A stretch of 64,000 nucleotides of DNA from Mannheimia indoligenes (GCF_036880405.1 NZ_JBAJJM010000005.1:133627-197626); one strand, 5' to 3'; positions 34,043 through 43,670 are shown, numbered from the stretch's first letter. Made by a program: numbers and translations. The notes: generated by a model not told the origin, from the letters alone.

Positions 34043-35632
34043 ATGGCGATTCAACAAGCGTTATTAAGTGTGTCTGATAAAAAAGGCATTGTCGAATTTG
34101 CACAAGGGCTTGCCGCTCGTGGTGTAAAATTACTTTCTACAGGTGGTACGGCAAAATTATTAGCAGAAGCCGGCTTAGCTGTAACGGAAGTATCTGACTA
34201 CACAGGCTTCCCTGAAATGATGGACGGTCGTGTAAAAACCCTTCACCCGAAAGTACACGGTGGGATTTTAGGTCGCCGTGGTACTGATGATGAAATTATG
34301 AACCAACACGGCATTGAGCGTATTGATATGGTGGTGGTAAATCTGTATCCGTTTGCGGCAACGGTGGCAAAACCGAATTGTACTTTGGAAGATGCGGTGG
34401 AAAATATCGACATCGGCGGTCCAACAATGGTGCGTTCTGCGGCGAAAAACCATAAAGATGTGGCTATCGTGGTGAATAATAACGATTTTGATGCAATTCT
34501 TGCAGAAATGGATCAAAACCAAAACGGTTTAACCTTAGAAACCCGTTTCAACTTGGCAATCAAAGCCTTTGAGCATACTGCACAATACGATTCAATGATC
34601 GCTAACTACTTCGGGCAAAAAGTACCTCCATATCAAGGGGCTGAGGAAGAAGATTTAACCCAAATTTGCGGTCAATTCCCACGTACATTAAACTTGAATT
34701 TTGTGCGTAAACAAACTATGCGTTACGGTGAAAATGCTCACCAAAATGCGGCTTTCTACGTAGAAAATGAAGTGAAAGAAGCTTCAGTTTCTACCGCAAA
34801 ACAGCTTCAAGGCAAAGCATTGTCTTACAACAATATTGCCGACACCGATGCTGCCCTTGAGTGCGTAAAAGAGTTCGCAGAGCCAGCTTGTGTGATTGTA
34901 AAACACGCTAACCCTTGTGGCGTGGCGTTAGGCAAAGATATTTTAGAAGCCTACAACCGTGCTTACCAAACCGACCCAACCTCTGCTTTCGGCGGCATTA
35001 TCGCCTTTAACCGTGAGCTAGACGGCGAAACGGCACAAACGATTGCAGACCGTCAATTTGTGGAAGTAATTATCGCTCCAACGATTTCTGAAGCGGCAAA
35101 AGAAGCATTGGCGAAAAAGAAAAATGTGCGTGTGTTAGAGTGCGGTGAATTCAGCCAAGCTGAAAAACGTTTGGACTACAAACGTGTGAACGGCGGCTTA
35201 TTGGTACAAGATGCGGATCAAGGTTCAGTTTCAATCGAAGATTTACAAGTGGTGTCTGAACGCAAACCAACAGAAGCGGAATTGAAAGATTTACTGTTCT
35301 GCTGGAAAGTGGCGAAATATGTGAAATCAAATGCGATTGTGTATGCGAAAGATGGTCAGACTATCGGCATTGGTGCAGGGCAAATGAGCCGTGTCTATTC
35401 GGCGAAAATTGCGGGCATTAAAGCAGAAGATGAAGGCTTACAAGTGGCTGGTTGCGTGATGGCATCTGATGCTTTCTTCCCATTCCGTGACGGTATTGAT
35501 GCAGCAGCGAAAGTCGGTATTACTTGTGTTATCCACCCAGGCGGTTCAATGCGTGATCAAGAAGTAATTGATGCGGCAAACGAACACGGTATGGCGATGG
35601 TATTAACAGGAATGAGACATTTCCGTCATTAA
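34043..35632 (+). CDS. purH: Bifunctional AICAR formyltransferase/IMP cyclohydrolase PurH
   Basis: PurH carries out the last two steps of IMP synthesis. From the ATG at 34043 it has 529 residues, the normal length. The N-terminal cyclohydrolase domain (about 1-200) starts IQQALLSVSDKKGIVEFAQG, and the C-terminal formyltransferase domain contains LSYNNIADTDAALECVKEF and VKHANPCGVALG. The longer frame from 33941 runs through the PurR box and promoter and is not credible. It is repressed by purines through that box. purD, the usual partner, is not present downstream. Confidence 0.97.
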   Translation: MAIQQALLSVSDKKGIVEFAQGLAARGVKLLSTGGTAKLLAEAGLAVTEVSDYTGFPEMMDGRVKTLHPKVHGGILGRRGTDDEIMNQHGIERIDMVVVNLYPFAATVAKPNCTLEDAVENIDIGGPTMVRSAAKNHKDVAIVVNNNDFDAILAEMDQNQNGLTLETRFNLAIKAFEHTAQYDSMIANYFGQKVPPYQGAEEEDLTQICGQFPRTLNLNFVRKQTMRYGENAHQNAAFYVENEVKEASVSTAKQLQGKALSYNNIADTDAALECVKEFAEPACVIVKHANPCGVALGKDILEAYNRAYQTDPTSAFGGIIAFNRELDGETAQTIADRQFVEVIIAPTISEAAKEALAKKKNVRVLECGEFSQAEKRLDYKRVNGGLLVQDADQGSVSIEDLQVVSERKPTEAELKDLLFCWKVAKYVKSNAIVYAKDGQTIGIGAGQMSRVYSAKIAGIKAEDEGLQVAGCVMASDAFFPFRDGIDAAAKVGITCVIHPGGSMRDQEVIDAANEHGMAMVLTGMRHFRH

Positions 35633-35647
35633 TATTTAGTTAAACTA

Positions 35648-35676
35648 AAAGGCTATCTTGTTAAAAGATAGCCTTT
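35648..35676. terminator. Bidirectional terminator between purH and sdaA
   Basis: AAAGGCTATCTT (35648-35659) and AAGATAGCCTTT (35665-35676) form a 12 bp stem with a 5-base loop, flanked by A- and T-rich tracts. It lies between two convergent genes. Confidence 0.88.
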
Positions 35677-35682
35677 GCTTAT

Positions 35683-37059
35683 TTAATCACAGGGTAAGAC
35701 TTTAATCGCTAGACCGCCTGTTGAAGTTTCACGGTATTTTGCGTTCATATCCCGACCTGTTTCATACATCGTTTCGATCACTTTATCTAAACTCACTTGT
35801 GGCGAAGAGGTACGGCGTAATGCCATTCGACTTGCATTAATCGCTTTGACCGAAGCTATCGCATTTCGCTCAATACAAGGTACTTGTACTTGTCCACCAA
35901 CAGGATCACAAGTTAAACCGAGATTATGTTCCATCGCAATTTCTGCTGCCATACAAACTTGTTCTGCACTACCGCCCATAATTTCTGTTAAACCTGCTGC
36001 AGCCATTGAACAAGCGACACCTACCTCACCTTGACAACCTACTTCTGCCCCAGAAATCGAAGCATTCATTTTGTAAAGTGAACCTATCACACTGGTTGTG
36101 AGTAAATAACGCTCAATCGTTTCTTGGTTAAGTTGGGCGATAAATTTTTGGTAATAAGCTAACACCGCTGGCACAATACCGCAAGCACCATTAGTTGGAG
36201 CTGTTACTACTCGTCCGCCTGCTGCATTTTCCTCATTAACGGCAAGGGCAAACATATTGACCCAGTCGATAATTTGCATAGGATCTGTATTAAACTTACT
36301 GTTAGCCTCTAACATCCTGCGTAATGAACAAGCTCGGCGAGCTACTTTAAGTGGACCGGGTAGCAATCCTTCTGTATGTACACCCCGTTCAATACAGGCT
36401 TCCATTGTCTGCCAAATCATTGCGAGATAATCAGAAATTTCTTCTTTTGAGCGTAATGCTAACTCATTTTTCCACACAAGTGAGGAAATAGGTAATCCAT
36501 TCTCTTTACAATGACGTAGCAAATCAGCCGCATTACGATAAGGAAAAGGCACAGAGACATCACTCTCCTTGACCTTTTCAAAATTTGCCTCATCAACAAT
36601 AAATCCGCCACCAATTGAGTAATAGGTATTTTCAAATAAGATTTCTTCGCCACTTAAAGCCGTGAACTTCACGCCATTTTCGTGTAGCGGTAAGAAATCA
36701 TTATGAAATGGCATATCCTCAAAAAAATCAAATCGAATCTGCTTAGGTTCATCACTGCTTTCTGCAACCACCAGTTGCTTATTTTGTTTTAAACTTTCAA
36801 TGGTGTTATCAATACGCTCAATATCCACATTATGTGGCAAATAACCCATTAGCCCCATAATAATGGCGATATCGGTATTATGTCCACGCCCTGTTAAGGA
36901 TAGCGAACCATAAACATCAACCTTCAAGCGGTCAATTTTTGCCAAAAATTTGCGACTTTGTAATTCATCAACAAATTCTTTTGCCGCTTTCATTGGTCCA
37001 ACAGTGTGGGAACTGGAAGGTCCAATTCCCACTTTAAACATATCAAATACGCTAATCAT
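35683..37059 (-). CDS. sdaA: L-serine ammonia-lyase SdaA
   Basis: A single-chain iron-sulfur L-serine dehydratase that turns L-serine into pyruvate and ammonia. The 458 residues show the beta domain at the N-terminus (FKVGIGPSSSHTVGPMKAA) and the catalytic alpha domain with GCQGEVGVACSMAAAG, the cysteine in HNLGLTCDPVGGQVQVPC split across that segment, and the [4Fe-4S] ligands. It follows the transporter gene sdaC by 43 bp in one operon, so uptake and breakdown of serine are coupled. E. coli has a like sdaC-sdaB order. Confidence 0.95.
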   Translation of the reverse strand: MISVFDMFKVGIGPSSSHTVGPMKAAKEFVDELQSRKFLAKIDRLKVDVYGSLSLTGRGHNTDIAIIMGLMGYLPHNVDIERIDNTIESLKQNKQLVVAESSDEPKQIRFDFFEDMPFHNDFLPLHENGVKFTALSGEEILFENTYYSIGGGFIVDEANFEKVKESDVSVPFPYRNAADLLRHCKENGLPISSLVWKNELALRSKEEISDYLAMIWQTMEACIERGVHTEGLLPGPLKVARRACSLRRMLEANSKFNTDPMQIIDWVNMFALAVNEENAAGGRVVTAPTNGACGIVPAVLAYYQKFIAQLNQETIERYLLTTSVIGSLYKMNASISGAEVGCQGEVGVACSMAAAGLTEIMGGSAEQVCMAAEIAMEHNLGLTCDPVGGQVQVPCIERNAIASVKAINASRMALRRTSSPQVSLDKVIETMYETGRDMNAKYRETSTGGLAIKVLPCD

Positions 37060-37102
37060 AAATACGCATCCACAATAAAATCAAAAGTGTATTTTACTCG
37101 GA

Positions 37103-38329
37103 TTAGAGTAATCCGTACACAATGGCTGAAATCGCAATACAGCCCATAACGAATACAAAAATCTGTCCAAATTCATTTTTAAAGCGAGCAAGGGCTGGCA
37201 CTTTGTAAACTGCATACACCGGCATAATGAATAAAATCATCGCAATAATTGGACCACCTAAGCTCTCAATAAAACCTAAGATACTTGGGTTAATAGTTGC
37301 TACAATCCATAAAATGACTAAGAACGTAACAGCGGTAATTTTGCGGAATTTGTTCGGTTCAATCGGTTCTTCACGCATTTGATTCACTAAACCTTCTAAT
37401 CCCTCACGAGCTCCTAAATAATGCCCGAAGAATGAGCTACCAATCGCCAAAAACGCCACTAATGGTCCGAAATAGGAAATAATCGGATTATCGAATTTAT
37501 TTGCTAAGTAAGACAAAATCGAGATGTTCTGCACTTTTGCTTCGGCTAATTCTGCTGGTGTTAGCGTAAGTACACAGCTAAACACAAAAAACATTACAAA
37601 TAATACTAAGATAAATGCTGTAGAGCGTAGCACTTTAGCTGCTTCAGTTTCTGTTTTATGCTCATCTTGGTAATGTTTTTGTTGAGAGAGTGCAAATGAG
37701 GAAATCGCTGGTGAATGGTTGAAGGCAAACACTAAAACCGGAATGGTTAGCCAAAGTGTAGTTAAGAAATCGCTGGTGGTTGGCATTTGTTGTAACGCCG
37801 CAGTATTCCATTGTGGAATAAGATAAATAGATAAACCAAATAAAATTAGCACTAAAGGATATACTAACCAAGTTGTAATTTTTAGCATTACTTCTTCGTT
37901 AAGTAGCATAACCCCAATCATAGCAGCAATTAAAATAAAGGATAATACTGCTCTAGACGGTGGCATTATGTGGAGCTGATTTTCCATAAAAGAACTAACG
38001 GTATTTGTAATTCCAACACCATAAATCAGTAAAATTGGAAAAATAGCAAAAAAATAAAGCAGTGTAATCAATTTACCTGCTTGTTCACCAAAATGCTCTC
38101 GCACAACGGCAGTAATATCACTTCCTTTATGTTTTGAAGAAAGCACAAAACGAGTTAAGCCACGATGAGCTAAATAAGTCATAGGACCAACTAATAATGT
38201 CATTACAACTAATGGGTAAAACCCTCCCATACCTGCATTGATAGGCAAAAATAGAACACCTGCTCCCACCGCAGTACCAAATAAATTAAGTACCCAAGTG
38301 AGAGAAAAACGTTGAGATGGCGTAGCCAT
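37103..38329 (-). CDS. sdaC: Serine transporter SdaC (HAAAP family)
   Basis: A 408-residue inner-membrane protein with about 11 membrane segments that takes up L-serine with protons. The N-terminal segment TWVLNLFGTAVGAGVLFLPI and GGFYPLVVMTLLVGPMTYLA are typical for SdaC/TdcC/YhaO-type hydroxy and aromatic amino acid permeases. The downstream sdaA gene points to serine rather than threonine or tryptophan. GGAGAT precedes the ATG. A 20 bp palindrome (38413-38432) lies in the 264 bp upstream region. Confidence 0.92.
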   Translation of the reverse strand: MATPSQRFSLTWVLNLFGTAVGAGVLFLPINAGMGGFYPLVVMTLLVGPMTYLAHRGLTRFVLSSKHKGSDITAVVREHFGEQAGKLITLLYFFAIFPILLIYGVGITNTVSSFMENQLHIMPPSRAVLSFILIAAMIGVMLLNEEVMLKITTWLVYPLVLILFGLSIYLIPQWNTAALQQMPTTSDFLTTLWLTIPVLVFAFNHSPAISSFALSQQKHYQDEHKTETEAAKVLRSTAFILVLFVMFFVFSCVLTLTPAELAEAKVQNISILSYLANKFDNPIISYFGPLVAFLAIGSSFFGHYLGAREGLEGLVNQMREEPIEPNKFRKITAVTFLVILWIVATINPSILGFIESLGGPIIAMILFIMPVYAVYKVPALARFKNEFGQIFVFVMGCIAISAIVYGLL

Positions 38330-38412
38330 AATATAATCTCCTTTTATAAAGTTAAAAAACAGGGCTATACTAGCTCTATAAATAGGGAAAACAATGGCTT
38401 TTTATTCATTTT

Positions 38413-38432
38413 TTGATATAACTATCAAAAGC
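38413..38432. promoter_or_regulatory. Inverted repeat upstream of sdaC, candidate operator
   Basis: TTTTGATA, TAAC, TATCAAAA is a perfect 8 bp inverted repeat about 85-105 bp upstream of the sdaC start. It looks like an FNR box (TTGAT-N4-ATCAA) but the half-sites are two bases too far apart. The binding protein is unknown. Confidence 0.4.
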
Positions 38433-38539
38433 AGAAAAAATAGTTTTTTATATGGAGAATAATTAAGCAAGCAGGATAAAAATTTATCTAAATCAAGGAA
38501 GTTGGTGTTTTTATATTTTAGAATATACTATTTATCAAA

Positions 38540-38573
38540 ATAAAAAAACCAGTTAATCAAATTAACTGGTTTT
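38540..38573 (-). terminator. Terminator of dapA
   Basis: AAAACCAGTTAAT (38545-38557) pairs with ATTAACTGGTTTT (38561-38573) around a 3-base loop. On the minus strand a run of T follows, so it ends dapA. Confidence 0.9.
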
Positions 38574-38593
38574 AATATATTTGCAAAAAATAA

Positions 38594-39481
38594 TTAAATT
38601 AAGCCCGCTTGTTGTAACGCTTTTAATACTGTAGGTTGTGCTGATTCAGATAAGGTAGTTAATGGTAAGCGTAAGTTTGGCTCGCTAATTAAACCTAATT
38701 TATAAGTAGCCCATTTTACCGGAATCGGGTTAGATTCTACGAATAAATCACGGTGCAAAGCCATTAAGCGGTTATTGATTTCTTCTGCTTCATCAAATTT
38801 ACCTGCTAAGGCTAACTCACACATTTTCGCCATATCTGCCGCAGCAACATTATTTGTTACGGAAATCACACCTTGACCGCCTTGCTTCATTGATTCAAAG
38901 CCTGTTGCATCATCACCACTTAAGAAAATAAAATCATCGCCAGCTAATTGTTTGATTAACGGTAAACGACTTAAATCTCCGGTGGCTTCTTTTACTGCTA
39001 CGATGTTTTCAATTTTCGCTAAACGACCGATGGTTTCAGGTTTTAAATCACTCCCTGTGCGACCCGGCACATTGTAAAGGATTTGTGGAAGATCTGTACT
39101 CTCAGCAATCGCCTTATAGTGTAAATACATTCCTTCTTGGGTTGGCTTATTGTAATAAGGCACAACGCTCAAACAACCGGCTACACCGCTGTTTGCCAAT
39201 AGTTTGGTCATTGTAATTGCTTCACTGGTCGCATTTGAGCCTGTACCTGCAATAACAGGAATGCGACCATCTGCAAATTCAACGGTCTTTTGAATTACTT
39301 TGACATTTTCATCAATGCTTAAAGTTGTAGACTCACCTGTTGTGCCCACCGAAACAATACCGTGAGAGCCGGCTTGAATGTGATACTCCACTAATTTTTT
39401 TAAATCTTGGAAATCCACTTCACCGTGAGTCATTGGGGTTACTAAAGCAACAATGCTGCCGTGAAATAAAGGGGTTGCCAT
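38594..39481 (-). CDS. dapA: 4-hydroxy-tetrahydrodipicolinate synthase DapA
   Basis: DapA condenses pyruvate with aspartate semialdehyde in the first step of the lysine/diaminopimelate branch. From the ATG at 39481 it has 295 residues. The Schiff-base lysine is Lys164 in IVAVKEATGDLSR, and the catalytic Tyr136 is in QILYNVPGRTGSD. FHGSIVALVTPMTHGEVDF is the conserved N-terminus. AGGAG lies 8 bases before this ATG; the frame extends five codons further but without a matching site. It lies 95 bp downstream of lpxL with its own terminator. Confidence 0.96.
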   Translation of the reverse strand: MATPLFHGSIVALVTPMTHGEVDFQDLKKLVEYHIQAGSHGIVSVGTTGESTTLSIDENVKVIQKTVEFADGRIPVIAGTGSNATSEAITMTKLLANSGVAGCLSVVPYYNKPTQEGMYLHYKAIAESTDLPQILYNVPGRTGSDLKPETIGRLAKIENIVAVKEATGDLSRLPLIKQLAGDDFIFLSGDDATGFESMKQGGQGVISVTNNVAAADMAKMCELALAGKFDEAEEINNRLMALHRDLFVESNPIPVKWATYKLGLISEPNLRLPLTTLSESAQPTVLKALQQAGLI

Positions 39482-39576
39482 AATCATCTCCTGCATTTTT
39501 TATTATGATAAATATACTTCTGCTAGATTGCAAAATTCAGCTTAAATATGCAAGCACTTTTTTCAATTATTTAAAA

Positions 39577-40524
39577 TTAATCATAAAGGCTCTTATCATC
39601 TTCATTTGGTCGCGTTTTAAAACGGCGATGTAGCCACATATATTGAGTTGGTGCATTCATAATTTCACGCTCTACCACTTTATTCATTAAGATGGCTGTA
39701 TCCACTTCATTTTGACTCTGGCTGAAATCAACCGGAGGACTAATTTTAATTGTATAACCCGAATAATCTTCATTACGCATTGGACTGAACGGAATGACCA
39801 CCGCATTAGGTGCAGAACGAATCAGCATATAGCTGCCTGCCGTTGTACAAGTATCTTCTACTGCAAAAAAAGGCACAAAAACACTATTTCTTCTACCATA
39901 ATCGTGATCTGGTGCATACCAAATCATCTCGCCATTTTTCAATGCTCTAATCATCCCTCGAACATCTTTGCGATCAAGCATTGCTTTATTAGAACGGATT
40001 CTACCTCGAAACTGTATCCAATCTAATAATGGATTATCATTTGGGCGATAAACACCAATACCTTGATGATGCAAGCCAATAATCCTTGCACCAAGTTCTA
40101 AGGTTAAGAAATGTACGCCAACTAACAATATACCTTGATTGTTACCGGCACGTTGCTTTAAATATTCCCCACCTTCCACTTTTGACCATTTCAGAATGCG
40201 AGCATCAGACCAGAACCACGCCATACCAGTTTCGATAATCGCCATTCCCACCGACTTCATATTTTCTTGCACTAATTCTTCAACTTGCTCGGCAGAATAA
40301 TGGGGGAAACAGAGTTCTAAATTACGGCGGGCAATTCTCATACGGCGTTTTCCAAAGCCTAACTTGGTAAATAAATTCCCTAAACCTAAACCGATGTTAA
40401 CTAAAATAGGATAAGGCAAGCAGAGGATTAATTTAAAAATACCTAATCCAAGCCATAATCCCCAATATTTTGGATGTAAAAATTGTTTTTGAAACGGAGG
40501 TAGCTGTTTTTTCTCGCTCATCAT
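39577..40524 (-). CDS. lpxL: Lipid A lauroyl/myristoyl acyltransferase LpxL (HtrB)
   Basis: A late acyltransferase of lipid A synthesis at the inner face of the inner membrane. The 315 residues have an N-terminal membrane anchor (about residues 22-45) and the catalytic HX4E motif in VGVHFLTLELGAR. GVYRPNDNPLLDW, MLDRKDVRGMIRALKNGEM and WYAPDHDYG distinguish the LpxL type from LpxM. Two adjacent ATG codons (40524 and 40521) are both possible starts; an in-frame TTG just before is not favoured. It is divergent from hpf. Confidence 0.92.
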   Translation of the reverse strand: MMSEKKQLPPFQKQFLHPKYWGLWLGLGIFKLILCLPYPILVNIGLGLGNLFTKLGFGKRRMRIARRNLELCFPHYSAEQVEELVQENMKSVGMAIIETGMAWFWSDARILKWSKVEGGEYLKQRAGNNQGILLVGVHFLTLELGARIIGLHHQGIGVYRPNDNPLLDWIQFRGRIRSNKAMLDRKDVRGMIRALKNGEMIWYAPDHDYGRRNSVFVPFFAVEDTCTTAGSYMLIRSAPNAVVIPFSPMRNEDYSGYTIKISPPVDFSQSQNEVDTAILMNKVVEREIMNAPTQYMWLHRRFKTRPNEDDKSLYD

Positions 40525-40701
40525 CAAATCTCAGTTGTCTATTTATTAGAGATATTATAGCCAAAAATAGTTAAAAATGTTAAGTAGATCAAATTTTTAG
40601 AAATTTATTCCATTTTTCACTTGAATTTTTGGAGTGAACCGCATATTTTGATTACAAGATATCAACGGCAAAAAGCCTTAACTAAACAAGAGGAAAATGT
40701 T

Positions 40702-40986
40702 ATGTCACTAAATATTTCAAGCAAACAAATGGACATTACCCCTGCAATCCGTACTCATATTGAGGAGCGTTTAGCTAAGTTAGAAAAATATCATACCCAG
40801 CTGATAAATCCACATTTTATGTTGATCAAGCAGCCGAATACCTTCCAAGTAGAAGCTACAATCGGTACACCTTTAGGCGACTTGGTTGCAAAATCAGAAC
40901 ACGAAGATTTATATAATGCTATTTTCGATGTGAAGAAAAAATTAGAAGGGCAATTAATTAAACTGAAAGAAAAACACGAACATTAA
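40702..40986 (+). CDS. hpf: Ribosome hibernation promoting factor Hpf/RaiA family (short form)
   Basis: A 94-residue protein of the short HPF/YfiA family that binds the 30S decoding region and helps to store inactive ribosomes. Typical residues are NISSKQMDITPAIRTHIEER at the N-terminus and KSEHEDLYNAIFDVKKKLEG. The length fits E. coli Hpf (95) better than RaiA (113). GAGGAAAA precedes the ATG at 40702. The frame upstream to 40621 is non-coding-like. A terminator follows directly. Confidence 0.9.
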   Translation: MSLNISSKQMDITPAIRTHIEERLAKLEKYHTQLINPHFMLIKQPNTFQVEATIGTPLGDLVAKSEHEDLYNAIFDVKKKLEGQLIKLKEKHEH

Positions 40987-41003
40987 TTTTTCTTGATATT
41001 TTA

Positions 41004-41038
41004 AGGGCTAAATGAAAAATCATTTAGCCCTATTTTTT
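41004..41038 (+). terminator. Terminator of hpf
   Basis: AGGGCTAAATG (41004-41014) and CATTTAGCCCT (41021-41031) form an 11 bp stem followed by TATTTTTT. A looser inverted pair of uptake cores (41046-41102) follows and may serve thiI. Confidence 0.9.
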
Positions 41039-41104
41039 ACTTTTTACAAGCGGTTCAATTTCTCTCATTTTTTGCAAAAAATCAGATAAATCTGACCGCT
41101 TATG

Positions 41105-42556
41105 TTATTTCATACGAAAGACTTTAACGTTGTTATAGCCGTTTTCTTTTAAGTAAAGTGCTTGCAGTTTGCTCATTACACCACGCTGGCAATAAAGTAG
41201 GTAATTTTTGCTTTGGTCGAGGCTCGCAAATTGGCTAGAGAGTTTGTAGAACGGGAGTTCTTTGACTTCCACCCCTTCTAGGCTAAACGGTTTTTCATCC
41301 ACTTCTTCAGGGCTACGGATATCCAAAATCACATCATTTTCGCCTAATTCTGTGGTTGTTTCTACCGATACTACTTCTTTCTCAGTTTGCTCGGCAATAT
41401 CTCGGATATCTAAATAGCTCGCATTTTGCACCGCTTGCTCAAGGATCTCAAAGTTGAAGTTGCCTTCTTCCTCGATGATTTTGCTTTCAATCGCTTTTAC
41501 CGTTGGATTTTTAGAAATTACACCACAAAATTCCGGCATTGATTTAGCGATGTCGTCCGTGCCGATCGCTTTCGCCATTGCAATGATCTGTTCTTTGTCG
41601 TGTGTGATAAGCGGACGTAAAACTAAAGTATCAGACGCTTTATCAATCAAACGTAAATTCGTAAGAGTTTGGCTCGAAACCTGCCCTAACGCTTCACCGG
41701 TAACGATAGCTTGAATATCGAAACGCTCGGCAATTTTGCTTGCCGCTCGAACCATCATACGCTTTAACACCACGCCCATTTGACCGTTATCGATTTTTTC
41801 TAAAATCTCGCCAACCACATTTTCAAAGTTAATCGCCACAAAGCGAACTTTGTGAGAAGTGCTGTAACGACTCCAAATGTGGTAAGCCATCTGTTTTACA
41901 CCGATTTCGTGTGCCGCACCGCCTAAATTGAAGAAACAGTAATGCACTCGAGAACCACGACGAATTAACATATAGCTCGATACGCCCGAATCAAAACCGC
42001 CAGAGATTAACGAAAGTACATCTTCTTGAGTGCCGATTGGATAGCCGCCCAAACCCTCGTGGCGAGCTTTAATCAACAACATTTTGTCGTATTCAATATC
42101 AATACGTACCGTTACGTCAGGATCTTTTAATTTCACTTTGGCACTTTCAATACGTTGATTTAAACCACCGCCAACATAGCGTTCCACATCCAGCGAGCGG
42201 AAATCGTGCTTGCCTTTACGGCGAACACGCACGCTGAAGGTTTTGCCTTCTAACTCATCTTTTACTGCCGTATAAGTTTGCTCGAAAATATCGTGCATAT
42301 CGGTAAAAGGGCTTTCTTCTACCTCTAAAATATGGTGAATACCGGGCGTGCGTTTTAATAAATCTAAGACGACAGGGGCTTCTTCCTCCACTTTGGCTCG
42401 TACTTCAATAAAATCCCAATTACGCACTACGGATACATTTTCCGTTTCCTTTAATAGCACATTGCGGATATTAGAAGTTAAAATTTTGATAAAGCGTTTA
42501 CGCACCGAATCGCTTTTAATCATAATTTCAGGGAAAAGTTTGATAATAAATTTCAT
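41105..42556 (-). CDS. thiI: tRNA uracil 4-sulfurtransferase ThiI with rhodanese domain
   Basis: ThiI makes 4-thiouridine at position 8 of tRNA and helps thiamine thiazole synthesis. The 483 residues have an N-terminal ferredoxin-like/THUMP part (about 1-165), a PP-loop adenylation domain with LISGGFDSGVSSYM (about 180-194), the conserved Cys in MPEFCGVISKNP (about 344), and a C-terminal rhodanese domain with the persulfide-carrying Cys456 in LLYCQRGVMS. This is the full E. coli-type architecture. It stands alone between hpf and folD. Confidence 0.96.
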   Translation of the reverse strand: MKFIIKLFPEIMIKSDSVRKRFIKILTSNIRNVLLKETENVSVVRNWDFIEVRAKVEEEAPVVLDLLKRTPGIHHILEVEESPFTDMHDIFEQTYTAVKDELEGKTFSVRVRRKGKHDFRSLDVERYVGGGLNQRIESAKVKLKDPDVTVRIDIEYDKMLLIKARHEGLGGYPIGTQEDVLSLISGGFDSGVSSYMLIRRGSRVHYCFFNLGGAAHEIGVKQMAYHIWSRYSTSHKVRFVAINFENVVGEILEKIDNGQMGVVLKRMMVRAASKIAERFDIQAIVTGEALGQVSSQTLTNLRLIDKASDTLVLRPLITHDKEQIIAMAKAIGTDDIAKSMPEFCGVISKNPTVKAIESKIIEEEGNFNFEILEQAVQNASYLDIRDIAEQTEKEVVSVETTTELGENDVILDIRSPEEVDEKPFSLEGVEVKELPFYKLSSQFASLDQSKNYLLYCQRGVMSKLQALYLKENGYNNVKVFRMK

Positions 42557-42683
42557 ATAAAAATCAGTCTGCTATTCAAAAATGTGGGCTATTTTAGCCT
42601 TTTCTGGCTCAAAAGCCTAGAAATTCACAAAGAAAAATCCCCAATCCGAAAGAAGATTGAGGATTTGCAAAAAATGTCGGTTT

Positions 42684-43544
42684 TTAGACCGCTTGTAAAT
42701 GGTTTTCGTAAGCCTGTAGAGTATTTTGCATTAGCATCGCCACTGTCATTGGACCAACGCCGCCCGGTACTGGAGTAACAAAGCTCGCTTTTTGCGAGGC
42801 AATGCTATATTCCACATCACCTTTTAATTTGCCGTCTGCCACACGATTAATGCCCACATCAATCACAACCGCCCCTTCTTTAATCCAATCACCTGAAATA
42901 AATTCAGGCTTACCTACCGCAACAACGAGAATATCAGCTTGGCGAACGTGGCTTTCTAAATCTTTAGTAAAGCGATGCGTAACTGTAACTGTACAACCGG
43001 CAAGCAACAATTCTAGTGCCATTGGCCGACCTACAATATTAGAAGCCCCAACAATCACAGCGTGCTGACCGTGTAAATCCACACCCGTAGTTTCAAGTAA
43101 TTTCATCACGCCGTAAGGGGTGCAAGAACGTAAGGTCGGAATACGCTGAGCTAAACGCCCTACATTATAAGGGTGGAAACCGTCTACATCTTTATGCGGT
43201 GCGATTGCTTCAATGACTTTGGTTGAATCAATCTGCTTTGGCAAAGGTAATTGAACCAAAATACCGTCCACGCACTCATCTTGATTAAGCTCTTCGATAA
43301 GTGAAAGTAATTCTGCTTCTGTTGTTTCTGCTGATAAATCGTAAGATTTCGATTCAATTCCAATTTCCCCACAACTTTTACGCTTGCTCCCGACATAAAC
43401 TTGCGAGGCAGGATCAGCTCCGACTAAAATGACTGCAAGCCCCGGTTTACGTTTACCTTGCTGAACATATTGAGCGATTTTTTCACTAATTCCTTTTTTA
43501 ATTTTTGAGGCAATTTCACTCCCCGAAATAATCTGTGCAGTCAT
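42684..43544 (-). CDS. folD: Bifunctional methylenetetrahydrofolate dehydrogenase/cyclohydrolase FolD
   Basis: FolD interconverts methylene-, methenyl- and 10-formyl-tetrahydrofolate, the last being the donor used by PurH. From the ATG at 43544 it has 286 residues. Family motifs are ILVGADPASQVYVGSKRKSC near the N-terminus with the catalytic Lys, ILVQLPLPKQID, and the NADP-binding VIVGASNIVGRPMALELL. GGGAG lies before this ATG, so the six codons upstream are discarded. The last codons (HLQAV and stop) are written by an uptake sequence. A PurR-like box precedes it at 43569. Confidence 0.95.
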   Translation of the reverse strand: MTAQIISGSEIASKIKKGISEKIAQYVQQGKRKPGLAVILVGADPASQVYVGSKRKSCGEIGIESKSYDLSAETTEAELLSLIEELNQDECVDGILVQLPLPKQIDSTKVIEAIAPHKDVDGFHPYNVGRLAQRIPTLRSCTPYGVMKLLETTGVDLHGQHAVIVGASNIVGRPMALELLLAGCTVTVTHRFTKDLESHVRQADILVVAVGKPEFISGDWIKEGAVVIDVGINRVADGKLKGDVEYSIASQKASFVTPVPGGVGPMTVAMLMQNTLQAYENHLQAV

Positions 43545-43568
43545 TTTTATCTCCCGAAACATTAATTG

Positions 43569-43584
43569 GCGAAAACGTTTGCTA
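43569..43584. promoter_or_regulatory. PurR-like box upstream of folD
   Basis: GCGAAAACGTTTGCTA matches the PurR consensus ACGCAAACGTTTGCGT at 12 of 16 positions, including the whole AAACGTTTGC core. It lies 25 bp upstream of the folD start codon. Confidence 0.6.
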
Positions 43585-43670
43585 TTCTCTCAAAAAATTT
43601 ACTTTTTGATAAGCTAATTTTAAATAGCGGATAAAGTTCAATCACTTAAACAAACTTTAACAAAAAAAGA

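Noticed and set aside
38413..38432. FNR box upstream of sdaC
   Set aside because: TTGAT and ATCAA are separated by six bases instead of four. Kept only as an unassigned inverted repeat.
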